Part shown: positions 7,694 to 15,060 of the stretch, in pieces | Position numbering within the stretch: position 1 is the stretch's first letter | How the letters are laid out: each line of letters opens with the position of its first letter | DNA from: JBBQAA01 sp038254195 | GTDB taxonomy: Bacteria > Actinomycetota > Thermoleophilia > Solirubrobacterales > Solirubrobacteraceae | Assembly: GCA_038254195.1 (NCBI GenBank) | Contig: JBBSGJ010000025.1 | Coordinates: 1-18,480 of the forward strand | DNA length: 18,480 bases | Direction: 5' to 3' | Notes under the pieces: model-generated | Databases searched by the model: none | Told to the model about the DNA's origin: nothing | The model's input: the letters and a program-made list of their open reading frames with translations, nothing else | Position numbers and translations under genes: made by a program

Positions 7694-9130
7694 ATGCCCG
7701 ATGCGCCCTCCGATCGGGTCAAGCGCCTCACGCTCGTCGCCTGCATCCTCGGCTCGGGCATCGCGCTGCTCGACGGGACGATCGTCAACGTCGCCCTGCC
7801 GGCGATCGATCAGGACCTCGGCGGCGGGCTGGCCGGGCAGCAGTGGGTGGTCAACGGCTACCTGCTCATCCTCGGCTCGCTCATCCTCGTGGGCGGCTCG
7901 CTCGGCGACGTCTTCGGGGAGCGGCGCGTGTTCGCCCTCGGCGTCGCGCTCTTCGGCTTGACCTCCCTGCTGTGCGCGCTGGCCTCCTCCATCGAGCTCC
8001 TCGTGGGCGCCCGGGCGCTCCAGGGCGCGGCCGGCGCGCTGCTGACCCCGAGCGCCCTGGCGGTCATCGTCTCCACCTTCTCCCGCGAGGAGCGCGGGGC
8101 GGCCATCGGCTCGTGGACAGCGTGGGGCGGCATCGCCGCCATCCTCGGGCCGCTCGCGGGCGGGGAGCTCATCCACCTCGCGAGCTGGCGCTGGATCTTC
8201 CTCGTCAACGTGCCCTTCGTGGCGATCTGCCTCGGGCTCATCGTCGCGGTCATCCCCGTGGCCGAGGAGGACGGGCGCTCGCACCACGTCGACTGGATCG
8301 GGGGGCTCCTGTGCGCGCTCGGGCTCGGCGGCCCGGTCTTCGCGCTCATCGAGCAGCCGCGGCTCGGGTGGGGGAGCCCCGGGGTGATCGGCCCGCTCGC
8401 GGCCGGGCTCGTCGTCTTCGCGGTCTTCCTGACCTGGGAGGCGCGCTCGCGGGCGCCGATGCTCCCGCTCTCGCTCTTCGCCCGGCGCAACTTCTCCGTG
8501 GGCAACGTGGAGACGCTCGCGATGTACGCCGGGCTGTCGATCCTGCTCTTCCTGCTCGCGCTCTACCTGCAGCAGGTGGCGGGGTGGTCGGCGCTCGACG
8601 CGGGCCTGGCCACCCTGCCCACCACGCTGGTGATGTTCTCCCTGTCGCGGCTGTGGGGGCGGCTCGCCGACCGCTCGGGCCCGCGGCTGTTCATGGGGCT
8701 CGGGCCGCTTGTCTCGGCGGTGGGGATGCTGCTCATGCTCCGGGTGGGACGCGACGTGGACTACGTGACGGAGCTGCTGCCCGCGCTCCTGGTCTTCGCC
8801 CTCGGGCTCTCCCTGACGGTCGCCCCGCTCACCGCGGCGGTGCTCGCCGGGGTCGAGTCCCGTCAGGCGGGCATCGCGTCGGGCGTGAACAACGCGGTGG
8901 CCCGGGTGGCGGGGCTGCTCGGGATCGCCGTCATCGGCGCGGTGATCGGCGGCGACCTCACCGAGGGGTCCTTCCACACGGCGATGGGGGTGAGCGCCGG
9001 GCTCCTGACCCTCGGCGGGGTGGCCGGCGCCCTCGGGATCCGCAATCCCGGGAGGGCGGTCAGCGCGGAGGGCTGCGCGGGCGGTCAGATCGCCGGTGCG
9101 GCCCGCGAGGTCGCCGCGCCCTCCGCGTAG
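7694..9130 (+). CDS. MFS transporter, DHA2 (EmrB/QacA-like, 14 TM) drug-proton antiporter family
   Basis: A 478-residue, highly hydrophobic protein with the DHA2 family signatures: LDGTIVNVALPAI at about 26-38 (motif D1), GGSLGDVFGERR at about 68-78 (motif A), REERGAAIGSWTAWGGIAAI with LGPLAGG (motif C) at about 131-157, and a second-half GRLADRSGPR. The length fits 14 membrane helices. Members export drugs, dyes, lipids or metabolites with proton exchange across the cytoplasmic membrane; the substrate cannot be told. The soluble C-terminal end is short and Ala/Gly-rich. It sits between truB and ribF, where most bacteria have no transporter, with its own -10-like box and a start 11 bases after the truB stop. 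Base composition looks like the neighbours, so recent transfer is not evident. Confidence 0.9.
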   Translation: MPDAPSDRVKRLTLVACILGSGIALLDGTIVNVALPAIDQDLGGGLAGQQWVVNGYLLILGSLILVGGSLGDVFGERRVFALGVALFGLTSLLCALASSIELLVGARALQGAAGALLTPSALAVIVSTFSREERGAAIGSWTAWGGIAAILGPLAGGELIHLASWRWIFLVNVPFVAICLGLIVAVIPVAEEDGRSHHVDWIGGLLCALGLGGPVFALIEQPRLGWGSPGVIGPLAAGLVVFAVFLTWEARSRAPMLPLSLFARRNFSVGNVETLAMYAGLSILLFLLALYLQQVAGWSALDAGLATLPTTLVMFSLSRLWGRLADRSGPRLFMGLGPLVSAVGMLLMLRVGRDVDYVTELLPALLVFALGLSLTVAPLTAAVLAGVESRQAGIASGVNNAVARVAGLLGIAVIGAVIGGDLTEGSFHTAMGVSAGLLTLGGVAGALGIRNPGRAVSAEGCAGGQIAGAAREVAAPSA

Positions 9131-9133
9131 CCT
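9128..9133 (+). promoter_or_regulatory. Candidate -10 box for ribF, made from the MFS stop
   Basis: TAGCCT, whose TAG is the MFS stop codon, is 11 bases upstream of GTG 9145. It is identical to the boxes at 7680 and 10035. No -35 and no Shine-Dalgarno sequence are visible. Confidence 0.33.
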
Positions 9134-9144
9134 CCCGTCCCGCC

Positions 9145-10053
9145 GTGGAGACCACCTGGCTCCCGAACCTCGCGCGACGCCCTCGTCGCGTCGCGGTGGG
9201 AGAGTTCGACGGCGTCCACATCGGCCATCGCGAGGTCATCGCCGGAGCCGACACCGTCCTCACCTTCGAGCCGCACCCGCTCGCGGTCATCAAGCCCTCG
9301 GCGGCGCCCCGGCTCATCACCACAGCCGCACGCCGCGCCGAGCTCATCGCGGATCTCGGGGTCCAGGAGCTGGTGCTCATCCCGTTCGACCGCGACTTCT
9401 CCGAGCTCAGCGCGGAGGAGTTCGTCGAGCAGGTGCTCGTGGAGCGTCTGGCCGCCTCCCACGTGTCGGTGGGGGAGAACTTCCGCTACGGCGCGCGGGC
9501 GCAGGGAGACGCCCAGACCCTGGAGCGCGATTCCCGCTTCGCCACGCGGATCGCGCCGCTCGTGGAGGTCGACGGGGAGATCGTCTCCTCGTCGCATATC
9601 CGCGCGCTCGTCGGCGCGGGCGACGTGCGCGAGGCTGCCACTCGGCTCGGCGCGCCGTTCCAGCTGCGCGGCGAGGTCGTGCACGGGGACAAGCGCGGGC
9701 GCGAGCTCGGCTACCCGACGGCGAACCTCGTGCCCGACGAGCGCTACGTGTGCCCGGGTCACGGGGTGTACGCCTGCGTGACCTCGGCGGGCACCGCCGG
9801 CGGAGCCGGTGGTCGGATCCCCGCCGCCGTGAACGTGGGGGTCCGGCCGACGTTCACCACGGGGCGCGGCCTGCTCGTCGAGGCGTTCCTACTCGACTGG
9901 TCGGGAGACCTCTACGGCGAGGAGCTGCGCCTCGACTTCCTCGCCCGGCTGCGGGGCGAACGGCGCTTCGGATCGGTCGACGCGCTCGTCGCGCAGATGG
10001 CCCGGGACGTCGACGACGCGCGGGGGCTCACTGCTAGCCTGTCGCCCTTGTGA
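9145..10053 (+). CDS. ribF: Bifunctional riboflavin kinase / FAD synthetase RibF
   Basis: RibF phosphorylates riboflavin to FMN and adenylylates FMN to FAD. The 302-residue product has an N-terminal nucleotidyltransferase domain with VGEFDGVHIGHRE (18-30), TFEPHP (40-45) and SSSHIR (148-153), then a riboflavin kinase domain with HGDKRGRELGYPTANL (180-195; contains the PTAN motif), VNVGVRPTF and the EAFLLDWSGDLYGEELRLDF strand. The stretch between the HIGH-like motif and TFEPHP is some 20 residues shorter than in E. coli RibF, so helix alpha-1 is trimmed, but catalytic motifs are intact. GTG 9145 is the first start in frame after the preceding stop. Its stop overlaps rpsO as GTGA; the truB-ribF-rpsO order is conserved apart from the inserted MFS gene. 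Confidence 0.95.
   Translation: METTWLPNLARRPRRVAVGEFDGVHIGHREVIAGADTVLTFEPHPLAVIKPSAAPRLITTAARRAELIADLGVQELVLIPFDRDFSELSAEEFVEQVLVERLAASHVSVGENFRYGARAQGDAQTLERDSRFATRIAPLVEVDGEIVSSSHIRALVGAGDVREAATRLGAPFQLRGEVVHGDKRGRELGYPTANLVPDERYVCPGHGVYACVTSAGTAGGAGGRIPAAVNVGVRPTFTTGRGLLVEAFLLDWSGDLYGEELRLDFLARLRGERRFGSVDALVAQMARDVDDARGLTASLSPL
10035..10040 (+). promoter_or_regulatory. Candidate -10 box for rpsO (TAGCCT)
   Basis: TAGCCT inside the last codons of ribF (here TAG is out of frame, so it is not a stop-codon artefact) is nine bases before GTG 10050. This spacing would give a leaderless rpsO mRNA. No good -35 at 17-18 bases. Confidence 0.42.
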
Positions 10054-10319
10054 CCCTGACCCAGGAGCGCAAGCAGGAGATCGTGACGCAGTTCGGCAAG
10101 GGGCCGAGCGACACGGGCTCCGCCGAGGTGCAGATCGCCCTGCTCACGCAGCGGATCAACGACCTCACCGGGCACCTGCGCGAGCACGGGCACGACCATC
10201 ACTCCCGCCGCGGGCTGCTCATGCTCGTCGGGCGCCGCCGGCGCTTTCTCCAGTACCTCCAGAAGAAGAACCTGGAGGGCTATCGCGCCCTGATCCGCGA
10301 GCTCGGCCTCCGCCGGTGA
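10050..10319 (+). CDS. rpsO: 30S ribosomal protein S15
   Basis: S15 is a primary 16S rRNA-binding protein that organises the central domain of the 30S subunit. The 89-residue length is exactly usual. Seen in order: TLTQERKQEIVTQFGKGPSD, TGSAEVQIALLTQRINDLTG, HLREHGHDHHSRRGLLMLVG and the basic end RRRRFLQYLQKKNLEGYRAL, the classic four-helix S15 pattern with the rRNA-contacting H-H-SRRGL segment. GTG 10050 overlaps the ribF stop by four bases and there is no Shine-Dalgarno sequence. Its own stop overlaps the peroxiredoxin start (GTGA). No S15-binding pseudoknot of the E. coli type can be recognised in the short upstream space. Confidence 0.98.
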   Translation: MTLTQERKQEIVTQFGKGPSDTGSAEVQIALLTQRINDLTGHLREHGHDHHSRRGLLMLVGRRRRFLQYLQKKNLEGYRALIRELGLRR

Positions 10320-10780
10320 GCGTCCTCGGAGTGGGCTCGCCCGCCCCGGACTTCACGCTCCAGACGGCCGACGGGGATGACTTCACCCGTTCGGACCTCG
10401 AGGGTCGCACCACGGTCCTCGTCTTCTACCCCTTCGCCTTCTCGCCGGTCTGCTCAGACCAGTTCAACGTCTACGAGGAGGTCTCGGGCGACTTCGCCGC
10501 CCAGGGCGCGACCCTCTATGGCGTGTCGTGCGACTCGACCTGGTCACAGTCGGCGTTCCGCGAGCAGCTCGGCGTCTCCATCGCGCAGCTCTCCGACTGG
10601 GAGCCCAAGGGCGCCACGTGCGCGGCCTTTGGCGTGCTGAATCCCGGCGGCTTCCCCGAGCGCGCGCTCGTGATCACCGGTCCCGACGCGACGATCCGCT
10701 GGAGCTACGAGGCGCCGTCCCCCGGCGACCTGCCCGGGGCGAACCTCATCTTCGACGGCCTCGAAGCCGTCCCCGCCTGA
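10316..10780 (+). CDS. AhpE-like / BCP-type peroxiredoxin
   Basis: A 154-residue thioredoxin-fold peroxidase that would reduce hydroperoxides. The order is VGSPAPDFTLQTADG, VLVFYPFAFSPVCSDQF with the peroxidatic Cys46, LYGVSCDSTWSQSAFREQLG, and AAFGVLNPGGFPERALVI. The active-site loop PFAFSPVC resembles the actinobacterial AhpE form (PLAFTGIC) more than 2-Cys PrxA; Ser replaces the usual Thr two residues after the Phe. Cys72 and Cys102 could serve as resolving residues, but neither position is diagnostic. GTG 10316 overlaps the rpsO stop. Its end overlaps the next thiol-redox gene, suggesting the two work together; the reductant is unknown. Cytoplasmic, as no signal peptide is present. Confidence 0.9.
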   Translation: MSVLGVGSPAPDFTLQTADGDDFTRSDLEGRTTVLVFYPFAFSPVCSDQFNVYEEVSGDFAAQGATLYGVSCDSTWSQSAFREQLGVSIAQLSDWEPKGATCAAFGVLNPGGFPERALVITGPDATIRWSYEAPSPGDLPGANLIFDGLEAVPA

Positions 10781-11274
10781 GCGCGCTCGGCTCCGCCCCC
10801 GTCCCGCCGCCGGGCGGGGACGACCACGTCCGGGGGCCGCAGGACGCGCCGCTGCTCGTCGAGTATGCGGACTACGAGTGCCCGTTCTGCGCGCTGCTGC
10901 ACGCCCGGCTGCAGCCGGGCGCGTTCCGGCACGTCTTCCGCCACTTCCCCGTCCGCTCCAAGCACCCCCGGGGGTGGGCGGCGGGGTGCGCGGCGGAGGC
11001 GGCCGGGCGCCAGGGCCGCTTCTGGGATATGCACGACTCGCTCTTCGCCGACGCGGCGCGCCTGGAGGACCCGCACCTGTGGGAACGCGCCCGCGGGCTG
11101 GGCCTGGACCTCGAGCGCTTCGACTCCGACCGCCGCTCCGAAGAGGTCGCCGCCCGGGTCCAGCGCGACTTCCGCTCCGGGATCCGCGCCGGGGTCGGGA
11201 CCACGCCCGCCGTGTTCCTCGACGGCGCGCTGCACGCGGGCTCGGCGGCGCTGGAGGTGCTGCCGGGGGCGTGA
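10777..11274 (+). CDS. DsbA-family thioredoxin-like protein (CPFC), CTG start proposed
   Basis: The product (165 residues from CTG 10777) has a thioredoxin_4/DsbA fold: PLLVEYADYECPFCALLHAR with redox motif CPFC at 35-38, FRHFPVRSKHPRGWAAGCAA, a helical insert (RFWDMHDSLFADAARLED), RGLGLDLERFDSD and the cis-Pro loop GVGTTPAVFLDG. There is no signal peptide or TM, so it is probably cytoplasmic, unlike periplasmic DsbA. No ATG, GTG or TTG lies between the peroxiredoxin end and the domain; CTG 10777 overlaps the previous stop as CTGA. Proximity to the peroxiredoxin suggests it may reduce or resolve it, or handle other disulfides. Fold assignment is good; role and start are inference. Confidence 0.85.
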   Translation: MSALGSAPVPPPGGDDHVRGPQDAPLLVEYADYECPFCALLHARLQPGAFRHVFRHFPVRSKHPRGWAAGCAAEAAGRQGRFWDMHDSLFADAARLEDPHLWERARGLGLDLERFDSDRRSEEVAARVQRDFRSGIRAGVGTTPAVFLDGALHAGSAALEVLPGA

Positions 11275-11423
11275 GGGACGCCGCGACGGCGCACTACCGG
11301 GAGACGATCGCCCGTGTGAGCGATCTCGAGCGGCGCTACCGCGCGCTGGGCCTGGAGCGCTGCGCCGATCAGCAGGCGCAGACGCTCTCCGTGCTCCGGA
11401 GGCCCCCGACCGGCGACGGCTAG
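11271..11423 (+). CDS. Small hypothetical protein, 50 residues
   Basis: GTG 11271 overlaps the stop of the DsbA-like gene as GTGA and the frame runs to TAG 11421-11423. The product is MRDAATAHYRETIARVSDLE, then RRYRALGLERCADQQAQTL and SVLRRPPTGDG: charged, helical in appearance, one Cys, no TM. I do not recognise a family. The tight coupling and reasonable composition favour a real gene, but it could be a chance overlap in GC-rich DNA. Its TAG stop begins the TAGAGT box proposed for pnp. Confidence 0.55.
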   Translation: MRDAATAHYRETIARVSDLERRYRALGLERCADQQAQTLSVLRRPPTGDG

Positions 11424-11426
11424 AGT
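11421..11426 (+). promoter_or_regulatory. Candidate -10 box for pnp (TAGAGT)
   Basis: TAGAGT begins with the stop codon of the 50-residue ORF, and transcription starting about seven bases on would give a leader of roughly 65 bases before pnp ATG 11498. The -35 region is not recognisable. The 74-base gap and leader hairpin, unusual in this packed cluster, support a separate transcription start. Confidence 0.4.
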
Positions 11427-11456
11427 GACGTGGGTTCGGATACGAGATCCAAGAAG

Positions 11457-11483
11457 CTGCCCGCCTACCGAACGGCGGGCCAG
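11457..11483 (+). promoter_or_regulatory. Stem-loop in the pnp leader
   Basis: GCCCGCC (11459-11465) and GGCGGGC (11474-11480) are perfect inverted repeats around an 8-base loop; a register with one bulged C extends it through CTG (57-59) and CAG (81-83) to nine pairs. No T-run follows, so a standard intrinsic terminator is unlikely. A GAAGGGA ribosome site (11483-11489) follows at once, eight bases before the ATG. In E. coli, pnp is autoregulated through an RNase III-cleaved leader hairpin; a comparable role here is inference. Confidence 0.55.
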
Positions 11484-11497
11484 AAGGGAACAACTGA

Positions 11498-13783
11498 ATG
11501 TCTTCTGACGCCGTGACACGCGTCTCGACCACGATCTCCGGCACGGAGATCTCGCTCGAGACCGGCAAGATGGCCAAGCAGGCCTCCGGCGCCGTCGTCG
11601 TCCGCCAGGGCGACACGATGGTCCTCTCCACCGCGACCGCGGGCAACCCCCGCGACGTGGACTTCCTCCCCCTGACGGTCGACGTCGAGGAGCGCATGTA
11701 CGCCGCGGGCAAGATCCCCGGCTCGTTCTTCAAGCGCGAGGGCCGCTCGGGCGAGAAGGGCACGCTGACGGCGCGCATGATCGACCGGCCGCTGCGCCCG
11801 CTCTTCCCCAAGGGGTGGAACCGCGAGACGCAGCTCGTGTCGATCCCGCTGTCGATCGACCACGTCCACCCCTACGACATGCTCGCCATGAACGGCGCGT
11901 CGGCGGCCCTCATGGTCTCCGACATCCCGTTCCCCTCGCCCGTCGGCGCGGTCCGCATCGGCAAGGTCGAGGGCAACTTCGTCATCAACCCCTCCGAGGA
12001 GGACGTGGCGGAGGGCCGCTCGGACCTCGACCTCGTGGTTGCGGGCACCGAGGAGGCCATCCTCATGGTCGAAGCGGGGGCCAACGAGATCCCCGAGGCC
12101 GAGATTCTCGACGCGCTCGACATCGCGCACGCGGAGATCAAGAAGCTCTGCGCGCTCCAGCACGAGCTCCTGGAGAAGGCCGGCAAGCCCAAGGTCGAGG
12201 TCACGCCGCCGCTCATCGACGAGAGCCTGCTCGAGCAGATCCGCTCCTCGCACGGGGCCCAGCTCGACGCGGCCACCCAGGTCCACGACAAGCTCGAGCG
12301 CCAGGACGCGACGAAGGCCGTGGAGACCGCCGTGCTCGAGCAGTACGCGGGCGCGCCGGGCTCCGACACGTACGCGGAGTACCGCGCCAAGGCGCAGCTC
12401 GCGTTCGACCGCCTCGAGAAGCAGACGATCCGCCAGCGGATCGCGGTCGACAAGAAGCGCCCCGACGGCCGCGCCACCGACGAGATCCGGCCGATCTCGA
12501 TCGAGGTCTCGGTCGCCCCGCGGACCCACGGCTCCGCGCTGTTCACGCGGGGACAGACCCAGGCGCTCTCCGTGGTCGCCCTGGGCACCTCCCGCGAGGA
12601 GATGCGGCTCGACACCCTCGGGCTCGAGACGACGAAGGCCTACTTCCACCACTACAACTTCCCGCCCTTCTCGGTCGGGGAGGCGGGGTTCATGCGCGGC
12701 CCCAAGCGCCGTGACATCGGCCACGGGGCGCTCGCCGAGCGCGCCCTGGTCCCGATGATCCCGAGCAACGAGGAGTTCCCCTACACGATCCGCATCGTGT
12801 CCGACATCCTCGAGTCCAACGGGTCGTCGTCCATGGCCTCCGTGTGCGGCTCCTCGCTGTCGCTCATGGACGCCGGCGTCCCGATCGCGCGCCCCGTGGC
12901 CGGCATCGCCATGGGGCTCATCAAGGAGGGCGACGACTACGTCGTGCTGTCCGACATCGCCGGCGTCGAGGACCACCTCGGCGACATGGACTTCAAGGTC
13001 GCCGGCACCGAGCAGGGCATCACCGCCCTGCAGATGGACATCAAGATCACGGGGGTGACGTTCGACATCCTGGGCGACGCCCTCACGCAGGCCAGGGCGG
13101 GGCGCACCTTCATCCTCGGCGAGATGGCCAAGGTCATCTCCACGCCGCGGACGGAGCTCTCCCAACACGCCCCGCGGATCTCCACGGTGCAGATCGACCC
13201 GGAGAAGATCGGCCTGCTCATCGGCAAGGGCGGCGAGACGATCCGCGGGCTCGCGGACGAGTTCGACGCGCAGATCGACGTCAACGACGAGGGCCAGGTC
13301 CTCATCTACGCCACCGAGGGGTCCAAGGGCGACGCCCTGGCCGAGCGGATCCGCTCCATGACCAAGGAGGTCGAGGTCGGCGACGAGTTCGACGGCAAGG
13401 TCGTCAAGACCACCGCCTTCGGCGCGTTCGTCGAGCTCACCAAGGGCACCGACGGCCTGCTGCACATCTCCAACATCGCGCCGGGCGAGCGCCCCGCGAC
13501 GGTCGAGGAGGTCATGAACAAGGGCGACGAGATCCGGGTGCGCGTGGTCGAGGTCGACCGCGAGCGCGGCCGGGTGGGCATCCGCCGGGCCGACGACCCC
13601 GAGGTCGCGGGCAAGTCCCCGGCCGAGCTCGCGTCCGTGGGGACCGGCTCCCCCGGGGGTGGCGGCGACCGTGGCCCACGGCGCGACCGCGGCCCGCGCC
13701 GCGACGGCGGCGGACGCAACGGGGGCGGACGCGAAGGCGGCGACCGCGGGCCGCGTCGCGACCGCGACCCCGACCGGGCGTAG
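11498..13783 (+). CDS. pnp: Polyribonucleotide nucleotidyltransferase (PNPase) with Arg/Gly-rich tail
   Basis: PNPase degrades RNA 3'-to-5' by phosphorolysis and can add tails, acting as a trimer in the cytoplasm. The 761 residues contain the first RNase PH domain (KQASGAVVVRQGDTMVLSTA; KREGRSGEKGTLTARMIDRP), the helical linker, the second RNase PH domain (RTHGSALFTRGQTQALSVVA; FMRGPKRRDIGHGALAERAL; SNGSSSMASVCGSSLSLMDA), KH (IGLLIGKGGETIRGLADEF) and S1 (FGAFVELTKGTDGLLHISNI). After S1, residues about 715-761 form a tail of repeated DRGPRRD and GGGR units absent from E. coli PNPase. ATG 11498 has a good ribosome site. In the actinobacterial manner, an M16 peptidase and dapB follow. Confidence 0.97.
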   Translation: MSSDAVTRVSTTISGTEISLETGKMAKQASGAVVVRQGDTMVLSTATAGNPRDVDFLPLTVDVEERMYAAGKIPGSFFKREGRSGEKGTLTARMIDRPLRPLFPKGWNRETQLVSIPLSIDHVHPYDMLAMNGASAALMVSDIPFPSPVGAVRIGKVEGNFVINPSEEDVAEGRSDLDLVVAGTEEAILMVEAGANEIPEAEILDALDIAHAEIKKLCALQHELLEKAGKPKVEVTPPLIDESLLEQIRSSHGAQLDAATQVHDKLERQDATKAVETAVLEQYAGAPGSDTYAEYRAKAQLAFDRLEKQTIRQRIAVDKKRPDGRATDEIRPISIEVSVAPRTHGSALFTRGQTQALSVVALGTSREEMRLDTLGLETTKAYFHHYNFPPFSVGEAGFMRGPKRRDIGHGALAERALVPMIPSNEEFPYTIRIVSDILESNGSSSMASVCGSSLSLMDAGVPIARPVAGIAMGLIKEGDDYVVLSDIAGVEDHLGDMDFKVAGTEQGITALQMDIKITGVTFDILGDALTQARAGRTFILGEMAKVISTPRTELSQHAPRISTVQIDPEKIGLLIGKGGETIRGLADEFDAQIDVNDEGQVLIYATEGSKGDALAERIRSMTKEVEVGDEFDGKVVKTTAFGAFVELTKGTDGLLHISNIAPGERPATVEEVMNKGDEIRVRVVEVDRERGRVGIRRADDPEVAGKSPAELASVGTGSPGGGGDRGPRRDRGPRRDGGGRNGGGREGGDRGPRRDRDPDRA

Positions 13784-13788
13784 TCCGC

Positions 13789-15060
13789 TTGGAACATCGC
13801 ATCACGGAGCTGCCGGGCGGCGTCCGGGTGATCACGGAGGCGATGCCCTCCGTGCGCTCGGTGTCGCTCGGCTACTGGGTGGGGACGGGCTCGCGTGCGG
13901 AGGACGACTCCGAGGCGGGCCTGTCGCACCTGATGGAGCACCTGCTCTTCAAGGGCACGGAGCGCTACGCCTCGGAGGAGATCGATCAGATCTTCGACGG
14001 CATGGGCGCCGAGATCAACGCGGGGACGGGCAAGGAGACCACCTCGGTCTTCTCGCGGGTGATCGACGACCACCTCCCGCAGGCCTTCGACGTCATGAGC
14101 GACATGATCTGGCGCCCGGCGCTGCGCGACGTGGACTCCGAGCGGGAGGTGATCCTCGAGGAGATCGCGATGTACGAGGACGACCCGCAGGACAAGGTCT
14201 TCGACGTCCTCGGCGAGGCGGTCTTCGGGCCCCATCCGCTCGGGCGATCGATCATCGGCCGCCCGGAGGTGGTGGCGCAGACGTCGCTTGACGCGTTGCG
14301 GGAGTTCCACGACGTGCGCTACGTGCCACGCAATGTGGTCATCGCCGCGGCGGGGTCGGTCGACCACGACGCACTCGTGGCGCTCGCGGCCGCGCGCGTG
14401 CCCTCCCGGGACGCGGGAGGCTTCGCCTCCGACGACGCGGCCCCGGAGTCGGCCGCACGGGTGCGCTTCGAGACCAAGGAGACCGAGCAGTACCACGTGT
14501 GCCTGGGCGGTCCCGGGCTCGCCCGCGACGACGAGCGGCGTTTCGCCGCCCGCGTGCTCGACACCGTGCTCGGCGGCTCCTCCTCCTCCCGCCTCTTCCA
14601 GGAGGTCCGCGAGAAGCGGGGGCTCGCCTACTCCGTCTACTCCTTCCTCGCGCACTACGCGGGCACGGGGCAGGTCGGCGTCTACCTCGGCACCCGGGGC
14701 GACAACCTCGCCGAGGGGATGGGGATCATCGCCGCCGAGCTCGACCGCGCGCGCCACGATCCGGCGAGCGACGCCGAGCTCACGCGGGCCAAGGAGAACC
14801 TGAAGGGGCGCATCGTCCTCGCCCTGGAGTCGACGAGCGCGCGGATGAACCGTTTGGGCTCCTCACTGCTCGCCGGCGTGCCGCTGCTCTCCCTCGACGA
14901 GGCCGTGGGAATGGTGGAGGCCGTGACGCTCGACGACCTCCGCGAGCTCGCCGGAGAGCTCTGGGCCCCCGAGAAGCTCGCGGCCGCCGGGATCGGGCCC
15001 GACGAGGACGCGTTCCGGTCGGCGGTCGCACCCCTGGCGGCCACCCCGACCCCGGGATGA
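13789..15060 (+). CDS. M16 family zinc peptidase (PepR / processing-peptidase-like)
   Basis: A 423-residue member of the inverzincin peptidases. The zinc motif HxxEH is HLMEH at 47-51, with the distal glutamate expected in SEREVILEEIAMYEDDP (E124/E125). Also seen are GAEINAGTGKETTSVFSRVI, FGPHPLGRSIIGRPEVV, and the R-Y pair region of the second half (SSSSRLFQEVREKRGLAYSV). The length is that of a single two-domain subunit, as in bacterial processing-peptidase homologues that dimerise. TTG 13789 lies five bases after the pnp stop and begins the conserved strand EHRITELPGGVRVITE. It stands between pnp and dapB as in Mycobacterium and Streptomyces. No signal peptide; physiological substrate unknown. 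Confidence 0.93.
   Translation: MEHRITELPGGVRVITEAMPSVRSVSLGYWVGTGSRAEDDSEAGLSHLMEHLLFKGTERYASEEIDQIFDGMGAEINAGTGKETTSVFSRVIDDHLPQAFDVMSDMIWRPALRDVDSEREVILEEIAMYEDDPQDKVFDVLGEAVFGPHPLGRSIIGRPEVVAQTSLDALREFHDVRYVPRNVVIAAAGSVDHDALVALAAARVPSRDAGGFASDDAAPESAARVRFETKETEQYHVCLGGPGLARDDERRFAARVLDTVLGGSSSSRLFQEVREKRGLAYSVYSFLAHYAGTGQVGVYLGTRGDNLAEGMGIIAAELDRARHDPASDAELTRAKENLKGRIVLALESTSARMNRLGSSLLAGVPLLSLDEAVGMVEAVTLDDLRELAGELWAPEKLAAAGIGPDEDAFRSAVAPLAATPTPG

Noticed and set aside
7370..8977. Antisense open frame opposite the MFS gene and truB end
   Set aside because: Charged low-complexity product (Glu/Arg/Asp/Pro) typical of reverse-strand reading of hydrophobic codons; the plus-strand MFS protein is real.
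11465..13465. Antisense open frame (666 codons) opposite pnp
   Set aside because: Same GC-skew artefact; no domain, and pnp on the plus strand is unmistakable.
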